64,000 nucleotides of DNA, taken from positions 930,001 through 994,000 of the forward strand of contig NZ_CP099997.1 of the NCBI RefSeq assembly GCF_024138145.1. Reading direction: 5' to 3'. The notes under the pieces are model-generated. The model saw only the letters and a program-made list of their open reading frames with translations, ran no database searches and was not told the DNA's origin. Below are positions 18,077 to 26,509 of this stretch, piece after piece; within the stretch, counting starts at the first letter, position 1; every line of letters begins with the position of its first letter. The stretch comes from Natronosalvus halobius. GTDB lineage: Archaea; Halobacteriota; Halobacteria; Halobacteriales; Natrialbaceae. The position numbers and the translations under genes are program-made.

Positions 18077-18565
18077 CTACGACGGACCATTCGTCTGCGT
18101 TGTGTCCCCGGTCGTTTCGACGTGCGTCTGATCGGCCCGTCGGACGACGAGAACGTCGTAAGTGTCGTCGGCGGCGACACTCGAGCCGACGCTACTCACC
18201 GAGGTGACGAGTCGCCCCGCGTTCTCGCTGCCGATACAGACCATCGACGCACTTTCCTCACGGGCGATGCGTCGGATCCGTTTGGCTATCGTCCCCGACG
18301 GGGCGTACCGGTCCACTCGCTCGATCCGGAAAGAAGCGTCCGAGCACAGCGTTTCCACCTGCTCGCGAAGCCCCTGTACGATCGCGTCGCCGTCGAAAGC
18401 TGCCTCGTCGTCGATCCAGCCACGTTCGGCGGCGTAGGCACGGTTTCCCACCGGGATAACGGTTATGGCAAGGATTGGTTCATCGAATACGGCGGCGAAC
18501 CGAGTTGCCTTGCACAATGCGGCCTCGGCGAGTTTCGATCCGTCGAACGGAACGATGAGTGACAT
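18077..18565 (-). CDS. Universal stress protein family (UspA)
   Basis: A 162-residue UspA-domain protein. It starts MSLIVPFDGSKLAEAAL, the family's first strand and helix, and has the later SMVCIGSEN strand. The usual C-terminal ATP-binding glycine pattern (GxxGxxxxxxxxxGS) is only partly kept as NAGRLVTSVSSVGSSVA, so nucleotide binding is uncertain. The ATG at 18565 is used. Upstream in-frame codons to 18613 overlap the intergenic promoter zone. Confidence 0.85.
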   Translation of the reverse strand: MSLIVPFDGSKLAEAALCKATRFAAVFDEPILAITVIPVGNRAYAAERGWIDDEAAFDGDAIVQGLREQVETLCSDASFRIERVDRYAPSGTIAKRIRRIAREESASMVCIGSENAGRLVTSVSSVGSSVAADDTYDVLVVRRADQTHVETTGDTTQTNGPS

Positions 18566-18625
18566 ACCGAACACACGCTCGGTCACCGAATATACGTCAC
18601 TTCTCGTTCTCACCCGCGAGGAACG

Positions 18626-19447
18626 TCACTCGAGGCTGAGTCCAGCGTGCCAGCGGTCGACCCCGGCCTCGCGCTTGGCCGCGTCCATCTTCGCCAGCAG
18701 GTGCGTCGCCAGCGAGGCGGTTTCGGCGGCTCGAGATTCACCTTCGGTGCGGAACTCGCCGGTCACGCGGTTGGCGTAGACCGAGCAGACCGCCCCAGCG
18801 CGGAGGCCGTAGACGTTCGCGATGGTGAGGATGGCGCTGGCTTCCATCTCGATGTTGGCGACGTTGGCCTCGGTGAGTTCGTCGATCAGGTCGTCGGTGC
18901 CAGCGGCCTCGAACCCGTCGAACCCGGGTCGACCCTGCCCGGCGTAGAAGGAGTCGGCGCTCATCGTGATCCCCGTGTGGTAGTTGTACCCCAGCCGTTC
19001 AGCGGCGGCGACCAGCGCGCTGACGACCTCGTAGTCGGCCGTGGCGGGGTAGTCCTCGCGGACGTACTCGTCGCTCGTGCCCTCCTGGCGGACGCCGCCA
19101 GTCGTGATCACGAGGTCGCCCACGCTCATCTCGGGCTGGAGCGCCCCACAGGAACCCACCCGGATGAACGTCTCGCAGCCGACGCGGGCGAGTTCCTCGA
19201 CGGCGATGGCCGCCGAGGGGCTGCCGATCCCCGTCGAGGTGACCGAGATCGGCGTCCCGTCGTAGGTACCCGTCGCCGTCCGGTACTCGCGGTGGTGAGC
19301 GCGCTCCTCGTGACCGTCCCAGTGGGCAACGATCTTCTCGACGCGTTCGGGATTCCCAGGGAGGAGTACGGTGTCGGCCACGTCCTCGGCCGCGACCTCG
19401 AGGTGGTACTGTACGTCGGCGTTCGGGTCTTCGCTGTCGCCGGCCAT
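18626..19447 (-). CDS. udp: Uridine phosphorylase / nucleoside phosphorylase
   Basis: A 273-residue enzyme of the PNP/UDP phosphorylase family, which splits nucleosides with phosphate to give a free base and ribose 1-phosphate. Diagnostic stretches are VLLPGNPERVEKI, FIRVGSCGALQ (phosphate and ribose site) and ANIEMEASAI (ribose-binding glutamate). The UPase-like order of motifs favours uridine as substrate, but purine or methylthioadenosine activity is possible. The ATG at 19447 is chosen. It is divergent from the DUF488 gene with a short shared promoter region. Confidence 0.88.
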   Translation of the reverse strand: MAGDSEDPNADVQYHLEVAAEDVADTVLLPGNPERVEKIVAHWDGHEERAHHREYRTATGTYDGTPISVTSTGIGSPSAAIAVEELARVGCETFIRVGSCGALQPEMSVGDLVITTGGVRQEGTSDEYVREDYPATADYEVVSALVAAAERLGYNYHTGITMSADSFYAGQGRPGFDGFEAAGTDDLIDELTEANVANIEMEASAILTIANVYGLRAGAVCSVYANRVTGEFRTEGESRAAETASLATHLLAKMDAAKREAGVDRWHAGLSLE

Positions 19448-19474
19448 AGAGACTCGATACTTGTCGCGCCATCG

Positions 19475-19483
19475 TATATAAAT
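19475..19483 (+). promoter_or_regulatory. TATA box for the DUF488 gene
   Basis: TATATAAAT is centred about 26 bases before the ATG at 19506, so the transcript would be leaderless or nearly so. It rules out the in-frame ATG at 19482, which overlaps the box. Confidence 0.6.
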
Positions 19484-19505
19484 GCTGGACGACCGTACGG
19501 AGGGT

Positions 19506-20045
19506 ATGGGCACCGATCCGAACGCCGGGCCGGGGGCGGAACCCGAGACGGACGGGGACGCCCCCGGAGGGACGGACGCAGGAGAACAAACGCTCACCGA
19601 GACAGCGGACGCCACGGGCGGCACACTCACCGACACTTACGTCGCCGCCCTCCAGCACGACCTGGTCGACATCGAGCCCGGAACGACGCTCGTCGGCGTC
19701 GTCCGCCAGCCGACCTCGTGGTTTCACGCCGCTGTCGACGAGAATCGGTCGGCACTCGGGCCGCCGTCGACGTTGCTCGAGGACGCCAAGGCGGCCGCAG
19801 AGGACCTGAAGATGGCCGGTATGTGCGACGAGGGCGCCCACAACGCGTCCTGGGAGCAGGTGGATTTCGAAGACGGGTACCGAGAGCACCTCGAGACCGA
19901 TAGCGAGGCCGAAGAGGCGCTCGCGGATCTCGAGGGACGGCTCCAGGACGGCGAATCGATCGCACTCGTCTGTTTCGAGAACACGGGCAAGAAGCGCTGT
20001 CACCGGACCGTGTTGCGAGCGGTCCTCGAGGCCAGACGGGCCTGA
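19506..20045 (+). CDS. DUF488-family protein
   Basis: A 179-residue protein with an acidic, Gly/Thr-rich leader of about 40 residues followed by a DUF488-like domain. The recognisable parts are TTLVGVVRQPTSWF, the middle section around MCDEGAHNASWEQVDFEDGYREHL and the C-terminal SIALVCFENTGKKRCHRTVL, which matches the family's conserved cysteine-histidine end. The biochemical role is not known. The start was placed at 19506 because the TATA box ends at 19483. Confidence 0.78.
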   Translation: MGTDPNAGPGAEPETDGDAPGGTDAGEQTLTETADATGGTLTDTYVAALQHDLVDIEPGTTLVGVVRQPTSWFHAAVDENRSALGPPSTLLEDAKAAAEDLKMAGMCDEGAHNASWEQVDFEDGYREHLETDSEAEEALADLEGRLQDGESIALVCFENTGKKRCHRTVLRAVLEARRA

Positions 20046-20101
20046 CTCCCTTCCTCGTCACACGAGCCTGACTGTCGACTCGTCTCGAGACCGAACCTGC
20101 G

Positions 20102-20389
20102 TCAGTCGACGTTATCCGGCGACGCACACGACGCCGAGACGACTCGCCCGGCGAGGCGACCGTCCACGACGCGGCCGAGTATCTCGACTTCGATTTCGAG
20201 CGGTCCCTCGGGGGGCCGCCCCGTCGGCGAATCGAGGGTCTCGAGCCCCTCACAGACGACGACGTCCATCGGGCTCCGGTCGGAGGGATGTGCGGCGATC
20301 AGCGTTCCGTCGTCGGTTCTCGTGACCTCGAGGCAGTAGCGTTCCCCGATGCCGAGTGAACCGCTGACCAGGTCGCGAATCGACGTCAT
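20102..20389 (-). CDS. Conserved small haloarchaeal protein, unknown function
   Basis: A 95-residue acidic protein starting MTSIRDLVSGSLGIGERYCLEVT. The central part alternates hydrophobic and charged residues (PLEIEVEILGRVVDGRLAGRVV) and suggests a small beta barrel. I do not recognise a family. It starts four bases after the stop of a 58-residue zinc-finger gene on the same strand, so the two are probably an operon. Confidence 0.65.
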   Translation of the reverse strand: MTSIRDLVSGSLGIGERYCLEVTRTDDGTLIAAHPSDRSPMDVVVCEGLETLDSPTGRPPEGPLEIEVEILGRVVDGRLAGRVVSASCASPDNVD

Positions 20390-20393
20390 CGGT

Positions 20394-20570
20394 TCAGAGC
20401 CGATTGATGTCCACGTCGTCGGGGTCGTTCGGATTCACCGTGTTGGCGCAGTTCGCACAGAGGCCGACACCCCCCTCGTAGTGGACTCGACAGACGAGGG
20501 CGCCGCAGTTGTCACACCGCTCCTCGGCCGACCGCGTTTCACAGATCTGACAGAGGCCGCTGACGCTCAT
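20394..20570 (-). CDS. Small zinc-finger protein (58 residues)
   Basis: Translation of the minus strand from the ATG at 20570 gives MSVSGLCQICETRSAEERCD and continues to 58 residues. Cysteines occur in CxxC pairs (CQIC, CDNC, CANC) plus CRVH, in the spacing of a double treble-clef or B-box-like zinc site. The end is acidic (PNDPDDVDINRL). Haloarchaea encode many such zinc-binding micro-proteins. A regulatory or protein-contact role is likely but not shown. Codon use is strongly GC-rich, which supports a real gene. Confidence 0.72.
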   Translation of the reverse strand: MSVSGLCQICETRSAEERCDNCGALVCRVHYEGGVGLCANCANTVNPNDPDDVDINRL

Positions 20571-20817
20571 AGGCGAGGTACGGACTCGAGTGGCTTCAAA
20601 CCGGTGCCGGCACTGGGGACATAGTTCGCTCGAGCAAGAGAAACAGTCAGCGATACACGTTCCATAGTAACTTCAGAAAGTGTACCACTGTCCGCGAGGA
20701 GATGAGATGTCGGGTCGATGCGCTGGAGGTGAGCCAGAAGAGAGGTGAGGCCCGGCGGAAACTGAGGCCCAGGGACGCTAAGAGCCGAAGTTGGTCCCGT
20801 CGAGAGGCCGTTTGTCG

Positions 20818-21867
20818 CTACTCGTCTTCGCTGTCCCCGTCGTCGTCTATTTCGGATTCGTTGGCTTCCTCTCCGGTATCTTCGTCGGCGTCTTCCGATT
20901 CGTTGGCTTCTTCCTCGTCCGCTTGGTCGTCCGTTTCTTCGCCACCGTCAGTTTCGTCGTCGCGTTCTACTTCCTCGACCTCGACGTCCTTGCCGGCCAC
21001 CCCGCTTTCGGAGATTACGGGTTTCAGGTTGTAATCGGATCCCTGTCCACGTTTGACCACGTTGATGTCGAAGACGAAATCGACGGGGTCGTCGGCACCA
21101 ATCTCGAAGGGGTGCGTGATCTGTAATTTTTCGCTCGGGAGCTTGACGTTCGCCTGCTCGCCGTCGACGATACCCTCGACCGCCGAGACGTGCAGTTCGA
21201 TCTTTTCGTAGGTTCCCGGGGAGAGTTCGCCTTCGAACACGGAGACCGCTCGCTCGCCAACGAGGTTCGTGAGGTCGACCGTCCTTCCCTCGAGGTCGAC
21301 GATGTAGAACCCGCGCTTTCGTTCGACGCCGTCGGCTGTGTCGTTCTCGTCTTCGCCGTCTTCATCGCCTTCGTCACCTTCGTCGCCTTCGTCGGATTCC
21401 CCGTCTGCGTCTACATCGTCCTCGCCAGCGTCACTCGAGTCCTGCTGATCGTCGGCTTCCTCTTCGGTTTCGTTCGATCCCTCGCCTCCGTCCTCGCCAT
21501 CGGTTTCGCTCGAGTCCTCGTCGTCACCCTCGTCCTCACCACCGTCGAAGATCCGGGCGTAATCGAGCGTGACGTCCAACCGCTCGAAGTCGCCGATGTC
21601 GGCCGGCATGTCGCTGATGAGCAGTCTAAAATTCCCTTCCTGGGTGCTCTCCTCGGAGCCACCAGTTTGTGACCCATCGTCCGACTGCGTGTCCTGGTCG
21701 GACGTCGCGTCGCCGCTCGACGGCTCGGGATCGTCACCGGACGTACACCCGGCGAGCGCCGTCGCACCGACGCTACCGCCGGCGGCGATGAACGCTCGGC
21801 GCCCCACGCCGGATTTTGACTGGTGATTCGCCCGCCTCGGCTCGTCGCTCGCTCGATCGTTTGGCAT
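20818..21867 (-). CDS. DUF4382-domain lipoprotein with acidic insert
   Basis: A 349-residue exported protein. The Tat-type signal GRRAFIAAGGSVGATALAGC ends in a lipobox cysteine. The DUF4382 domain is split. It begins FRLLISDMPADIGDFERLDVTLDYARIF and resumes at GFYIVDLEGRTVDLTNL through VDFVFDINVVKRG. About 80 residues between these parts are almost purely Asp, Glu, Ser and Gly, and a second acidic tail of about 60 residues closes the protein. The domain probably acts at the cell surface, perhaps in ligand or carbohydrate binding, but its role is unknown. The ATG at 21867 gives the normal signal peptide. Confidence 0.85.
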   Translation of the reverse strand: MPNDRASDEPRRANHQSKSGVGRRAFIAAGGSVGATALAGCTSGDDPEPSSGDATSDQDTQSDDGSQTGGSEESTQEGNFRLLISDMPADIGDFERLDVTLDYARIFDGGEDEGDDEDSSETDGEDGGEGSNETEEEADDQQDSSDAGEDDVDADGESDEGDEGDEGDEDGEDENDTADGVERKRGFYIVDLEGRTVDLTNLVGERAVSVFEGELSPGTYEKIELHVSAVEGIVDGEQANVKLPSEKLQITHPFEIGADDPVDFVFDINVVKRGQGSDYNLKPVISESGVAGKDVEVEEVERDDETDGGEETDDQADEEEANESEDADEDTGEEANESEIDDDGDSEDE

Positions 21868-22225
21868 TAGTTCCTCGCAGACAGTAACCGGGTAAAGCAG
21901 TGCCGTTCGTTCTGGAGATTCAGAATAGTTCTTGAACGGTTTTGCTCCCGTACTCAAAGGGCTGAAATGCCCGCCAGACAGCCTAGTGATAGGTTTGAGC
22001 GGAAGATCGAACTGAAGGACGTGCGTTTTTGGCTCGAGGCTGCGTCCCGGCTACACGTCGTCACCCCTCGACCCGCCACCGTTCGGCTCGCCAACCCTGG
22101 GCCGCATCATTCGGTGAACACAAACGTTCGCGTATTCGACACGGGGGTCGGACGACACTTCGAGGCGAGACCGACGTGTGTTCGGTCGCCGCATCCTTTA
22201 GGCCACTCGAGTCCCTACCTCGAGT
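21868..22225. other. Divergent intergenic region
   Basis: These 358 bases separate the divergently transcribed DUF4382 and J-domain genes. CCTTTAGG near 22195-22202 is placed as a TATA box about 27 bases before the GTG at 22226. I see no gene or strong repeat in the rest. Confidence 0.5.
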
Positions 22226-22819
22226 GTGCAACGGTCACCGATCGTGTTGCTCGTCGCCGCGCTGTTCGCGGGCATGACGGCCCTGCTCGTGATCGGCTCG
22301 TTCGTCTCGCGCTCGCCGATTCCGTTCGTCGTCGCGGTTCCGCTCGGAGCGACAGCTTACTTCATGTACTACCACGGCAGCGGAAAGCTCCTGGAGCGCC
22401 TTCGTCGTCGCGAGGTTCGGGGTCGGCAACGTCAGCGTGAGCGGACGCGACGTGCCCGGGGCGACCGCGACCATGGCAGTTTTGGGGCCGGTCCACGTGC
22501 TCGAGGCGGCCCACGAACGCGTGCAGAACGCGAGGCCCGGTTCGGTGCCGGTATCGGTGGTGCTCGCACCGAACCCGGACCAGGGACGGGAGCCAGCTCT
22601 ACGGCCTGGCGAGACGGTGGCCCACGGGAACGGGTCTCGGCCTCGAACGGACCCACGACCGCCGAAGCCCGGAGCGTGCTCGGCGTCGACCCGACGGCCG
22701 ACCAGGCGACGATCAAACGGGCCTATCGAGAGCGCGTCAAGGACGTCCACCCCGACCGCGGTGGCGACGAGGCGGAGTTCAAGCGGGTGACGGCGGCCTA
22801 CGATCGCCTCCGCGAGTGA
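22226..22819 (+). CDS. Membrane-anchored J-domain protein
   Basis: A 197-residue protein. Two N-terminal hydrophobic segments (residues about 5-22 and 28-47) anchor it in the membrane. A long Arg/Gly-rich linker (about 50-130) follows, then a C-terminal J domain with ARSVLGVDPTADQATIKRAYRERVKDVHPDRGGDEAEF, including the HPD motif that stimulates Hsp70 (DnaK). It may recruit DnaK to the membrane. The GTG start is supported by a TATA box about 27 bases upstream. The basic linker is unusual for a haloarchaeal protein. Confidence 0.85.
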   Translation: MQRSPIVLLVAALFAGMTALLVIGSFVSRSPIPFVVAVPLGATAYFMYYHGSGKLLERLRRREVRGRQRQRERTRRARGDRDHGSFGAGPRARGGPRTRAEREARFGAGIGGARTEPGPGTGASSTAWRDGGPRERVSASNGPTTAEARSVLGVDPTADQATIKRAYRERVKDVHPDRGGDEAEFKRVTAAYDRLRE

Positions 22820-22910
22820 GGCAACGACCCCCGTGGCAAAATCGCTCTCGAGAGACACACGTTGACATTCGGCAGGAAGGCTTTTGCCGTGTGACTCGCT
22901 ATCACCGAAT

Positions 22911-24512
22911 ATGAGCCGTGACCGGGCCCTCCTGGAGCGGGCCCTGGAACGTGGCGAACAGGACGGTGGGAACGTCGAGTTCAAGGAACGATTGCTCGAG
23001 TCGATCCACCTCGAAGGGGGGCGACGGGAAAGTCTCGCCGCACAGCTCCGACACCGCGTCCTCTCGGGCGACGGCGAGGCGACGTACGTCGTCGGCGTCA
23101 CCGACGATGGCGGCCTCGCCGGCATCGACGTCGACACCTTTTCGGAGTCGATGGACGTGCTCTCGTTGCTCGCCGAGGAAGCCGAGTGTCACATCGAGGA
23201 CGTCCAGACCTGGGGCATCGAAGGCGGCGTCGTCGGTATCGCCCTGGTCCGGGAGGGCGCCGTCCTCGAGACGGACGACCAGCACGTCGTCGTCGGGACG
23301 GCCGGCCACGTCGACCACGGCAAGAGTACCCTGGTCGGCTCGCTCGTCACCGGCCGCCCGGACGACGGTGATGGCGCGACGCGAGCCTTCCTGGACGTCC
23401 AGCCTCACGAAGTCGAGCGGGGGCTGTCCGCCGACCTCTCCTATGCCGTCTACGGCTTCGACGACGAGGGGCCGGTCCACGTCGTGAACCCGAACCGGAA
23501 ACAGGACCGGGCGGCCGTCGTCGAGGAAGCCGACCGCCTCGTCTCGTTCGTCGATACCGTCGGTCACGAGCCCTGGCTCCGGACCACGATCCGCGGGCTG
23601 GTCGGCCAGAAACTCGACTACGGGATGCTCGTCGTCGCCGCCGACGACGGGCCGACGCGGACGACCCGCGAACACCTCGGGGTGTTGCTCGCCACGGAAC
23701 TCCCCACGGTGGTCGCCCTCACCAAGACCGACCTCGTCGACGACGACCGCATCGAGGAGGTCGTCCTGGAGGTCGAGCGCCTCCTCCGAGACGTCGGCAA
23801 GTCCCCGCTCCGGGTCGATCGCCACGGCGTCGACGCCGCCGTCGAGGAGATCGGCGACACCGTCGTCCCCATCGTCGAAACCAGCGCGATCACGATGGAC
23901 GGCCTCGACGTTCTGGACGAACTGTTCGACCGGCTGCCGAAGACCGCCAGCGACGACGGCGAGTTCCGGATGTACATCGACCGGAGCTACGCCGTGACCG
24001 GCGTCGGCGCCGTCGCCTCGGGCACGGTCATGCGCGGCGAGGTCGAGGCCGGGGACGAACTCCTGCTCGGACCGATGGGCGACGGCTCGTTCCGCGAGGT
24101 CGAAGTCCGATCCATCGAGATGCACTACCACCGCGTGGATCAGGCTCAGTCCGGACGAATCGTTGGCATCGCGCTCAAGGGAGTCGAGGAGGCGGAAATC
24201 GAGCGCGGGATGGTCCTCCTTCCAGGCGACGCCGATCCCACGCCCGTTCGAGAGTTCGAGGCCGAGGTGATGGTACTCAACCACCCCACGCGAATCGGCG
24301 ACGGCTACGAACCCGTCGTCCACCTCGAGACCATCGGCGAGGCCGCGGCCTTCTATCCCGAAGACGGCCGCCTCCTGCCGGGCGACAAGGGTAAAACCCG
24401 GGTGCGGTTCAAGTTCCGCTCGTACCTGGTCGAGGAGGGCCAGAAGTTCGTCTTCCGGGAGGGTCGAAGCAAGGGCGTCGGGACGGTGACGGACGTCTCA
24501 CTGACGACGTAG
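22911..24512 (+). CDS. GTPBP1-like translational GTPase
   Basis: A 533-residue GTPase of the archaeal/eukaryotic GTPBP1 group, related to EF-1A. A roughly 120-residue N-terminal domain of its own precedes the G domain. G1 is GTAGHVDHGKST (near residue 129), G3 is DTVGHEPW and G4 is TKTD, followed by EF-Tu-like beta-barrel domains (AVTGVGAVASGTVMRGEVEAGDELLLG). Eukaryotic relatives help in mRNA turnover and ribosome rescue. The archaeal role is open. The ATG at 22911 begins the family start MSRDRALLERALERGE. Confidence 0.9.
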   Translation: MSRDRALLERALERGEQDGGNVEFKERLLESIHLEGGRRESLAAQLRHRVLSGDGEATYVVGVTDDGGLAGIDVDTFSESMDVLSLLAEEAECHIEDVQTWGIEGGVVGIALVREGAVLETDDQHVVVGTAGHVDHGKSTLVGSLVTGRPDDGDGATRAFLDVQPHEVERGLSADLSYAVYGFDDEGPVHVVNPNRKQDRAAVVEEADRLVSFVDTVGHEPWLRTTIRGLVGQKLDYGMLVVAADDGPTRTTREHLGVLLATELPTVVALTKTDLVDDDRIEEVVLEVERLLRDVGKSPLRVDRHGVDAAVEEIGDTVVPIVETSAITMDGLDVLDELFDRLPKTASDDGEFRMYIDRSYAVTGVGAVASGTVMRGEVEAGDELLLGPMGDGSFREVEVRSIEMHYHRVDQAQSGRIVGIALKGVEEAEIERGMVLLPGDADPTPVREFEAEVMVLNHPTRIGDGYEPVVHLETIGEAAAFYPEDGRLLPGDKGKTRVRFKFRSYLVEEGQKFVFREGRSKGVGTVTDVSLTT

Positions 24513-24524
24513 TCGAGGGTCGAC

Positions 24525-25058
24525 CTAGTCGGTCCCGGAGTCCGGCTCGAGCGTCCCACGCTCGAGAACATCGGACGTCTCGGCGTACCGGCCCGCGAGT
24601 TCCACGTAGTGATCCGCAGCGGTTGTCCACGGCGAATCCTGGACCTCCTTTTTGACTTCGGCAGGGGCACCGACGACCAGGACCGACTCTGGAACGGTCG
24701 CGTCCTCCGTGACGACGCTGTTCGCAGCGACCAGGCTCTCCGCGCCGACCGTCGCCCGGTCCAGGACGATCGCGCCCATCCCGACCATCGCCCGCTCGCC
24801 GACCGTCGCGGCGTGAACGATCGCGTTGTGGCCAACGGTCGCGTAGGGGCCGATCGTCGACCCCTCGTGGACCGTCGCGTTGTCCTGGACGTTCGCGCCT
24901 TCCTCGAGGACGATTTCGCCGTGATCGCCTCGGAGAACGGCCCCCGGCCAGACGCTGGCGTCGGCTTCGATCGTCACGTTGCCGATGACCACCGCGCGCT
25001 CGTCGACGTACGCCGAATCCGCGATCGTCGGTTTCCGGCCGTCGAAGGATCGGATCAT
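24525..25058 (-). CDS. Gamma carbonic anhydrase family protein
   Basis: A 177-residue left-handed beta-helix protein of the gamma carbonic anhydrase group. Hexapeptide repeats run through most of its length (VIGNVTIEADASVWPGAVLRGDHG and onward). The three metal-binding histidines are likely those in TVHEG and VGHNAIVH. True carbonic anhydrase activity is common but not universal in the family. It is convergent with the GTPase gene, with only 12 bases between their stop codons. Confidence 0.88.
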   Translation of the reverse strand: MIRSFDGRKPTIADSAYVDERAVVIGNVTIEADASVWPGAVLRGDHGEIVLEEGANVQDNATVHEGSTIGPYATVGHNAIVHAATVGERAMVGMGAIVLDRATVGAESLVAANSVVTEDATVPESVLVVGAPAEVKKEVQDSPWTTAADHYVELAGRYAETSDVLERGTLEPDSGTD

Positions 25059-25168
25059 GTACCGTATTGGTGGGGACTCGAGTAAGGGTTGGCGATACGG
25101 CGACGGGAGACCACGCTGGAGGCGTCGTATGGGGACTCGATCCGGTCAAAGGACAGCGTTCGATCCGG

Positions 25169-26080
25169 TCAAAAAGTCGCGATCACCTCCTGGATGCACC
25201 CATCAGGCTTGTAGTGGGTGAAGTGATCCGGAACGTAGTCGACGTTGTGATCGGTGTAGTTCCACGGCGGTGTGCCATCGATCGTCGTCGCACCGATCGC
25301 GGTCCCCATCTCGGCAGTGCCGTAGGCCCAGTCGAGTACGGCGTCGTCGTTCATCCAGAAGTTGTCGAGGCGGCCAGTCGCGTTCGCGATCGCGGAGCCA
25401 TAACTCCCCTCGAGCGACGGCGCGTCGTCGTCGGCAGCGCCGCCCAGGAGGGTGACGCTCTCGAGAAGGTCGTGGTACCCCCACGACGAGAGCGTCGAGA
25501 CCGCGCTGAGGACGACTCGAGCGCCGAGGGAGTGCGAACAGAGCCGCAGCGTCACGGTGGGATTTTGGGCGCGATAGTTGACCAGGAAACTCGCGAGTTT
25601 AGCACCGTTACGTTCGGCGATTTCGGTCGCGTTGTACCAGCCGTAGTCGGCGTCCCAGGTGTAGCCGACGACCGGGTGGTCGTAGCCCTCGAGGTCGAAC
25701 GTGTTCGCGGCGGTGCTATTCGAGCAGACGCCGCCCTCCAGGTCGTTGTTCCACCCGTGGGCGTGGATCAGGAGTTCTTCGGCCGCCGGTTGGCCGAGTC
25801 CAGGAATTGGATCGCCCGCGAGGTCGTAGTTCGTCGCGGTGTTTCCGTCGGTGACATAGACGCTCCCGTACCAGGTCGTGTCGAAGTGGCCTCGCGTGCT
25901 CACGCGCGGGAAGTCCATCGGCGGGTCGTCGCAGGAATCACCTTTCCCCGCCTGGACGGACGTCGTCGCCGCGCCGAGCGTGCCGATACCGACGGCGGAG
26001 ACGCCGAAACCGCGGAGGAGGGTTCGCCGGGAGACGGTTCGACCAGTCGTGCCAACGTCACTCGTGCGTCGTGGTGGCAT
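25169..26080 (-). CDS. Tat-exported alpha/beta hydrolase
   Basis: A 303-residue secreted protein. The twin-arginine signal SRRTLLRGFGVSAVGIGTLGAA lacks a lipobox cysteine, so the mature protein should be released or held by other means. The enzyme domain has LLIHAHGWNND (oxyanion region) and the nucleophile elbow CSHSLGARV. The fold resembles lipase- or esterase-like hydrolases, with unknown substrate. The ATG at 26080 puts the signal about 20 residues in. A TATA-like stretch lies about 30 bases upstream on this strand. Confidence 0.83.
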   Translation of the reverse strand: MPPRRTSDVGTTGRTVSRRTLLRGFGVSAVGIGTLGAATTSVQAGKGDSCDDPPMDFPRVSTRGHFDTTWYGSVYVTDGNTATNYDLAGDPIPGLGQPAAEELLIHAHGWNNDLEGGVCSNSTAANTFDLEGYDHPVVGYTWDADYGWYNATEIAERNGAKLASFLVNYRAQNPTVTLRLCSHSLGARVVLSAVSTLSSWGYHDLLESVTLLGGAADDDAPSLEGSYGSAIANATGRLDNFWMNDDAVLDWAYGTAEMGTAIGATTIDGTPPWNYTDHNVDYVPDHFTHYKPDGCIQEVIATF

Positions 26081-26509
26081 AGATCGTGCTTCAATGCACC
26101 CTGATATTAATGTTATTGAGAGTGTTCGCGTAGAATAACATTCGGGACAACGCGTAAACCGTTTATTTTTCGTGCAGCCGAATGGGAGGGATCCGAGTAC
26201 GGTCGAAGATACCCTTTCCTTCACTCGAGCGACAGCGGTCGTGTTCGTCGACGATTAGTGGCGTGCCCGCATCGATCGGTCGTCGAACCCACGGACTTTA
26301 TACTACCTGGGTGTGTAGACGGGGATAGCGAAACCCGCGGGCAAGTGCGTTCGCGCGACGTGGCCACGGCCTCGCCGTGTTCTACGTCCGGAATCGATCC
26401 CGAACGCATAGCGGGACCCCGACCGACGCGACACCGTGGCGGTCTTTCGTACCCGGGAGTCCGCGGACCGTTTCGATGAGCGCACACACCGCGCTCAGTA
26501 TATACAACC
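26081..26509. other. Intergenic region upstream of RNase J
   Basis: These 429 bases separate the divergent hydrolase and RNase J genes. There is an AT-rich promoter zone for the hydrolase (26095-26170), a TATA-like TTTATAC near 26297 on the plus strand and a second TATA-like AGTATATAC at 26498-26506, too close to the ATG to drive it. If the first box is used, RNase J mRNA has a GC-rich leader of about 190 bases. No gene was found. Confidence 0.45.

Noticed and set aside
22902-24323. A 473-codon minus-strand open frame.
   Set aside because: It mirrors the GTPase gene. The GTPase motifs on the plus strand are clear, and no promoter faces the other way.
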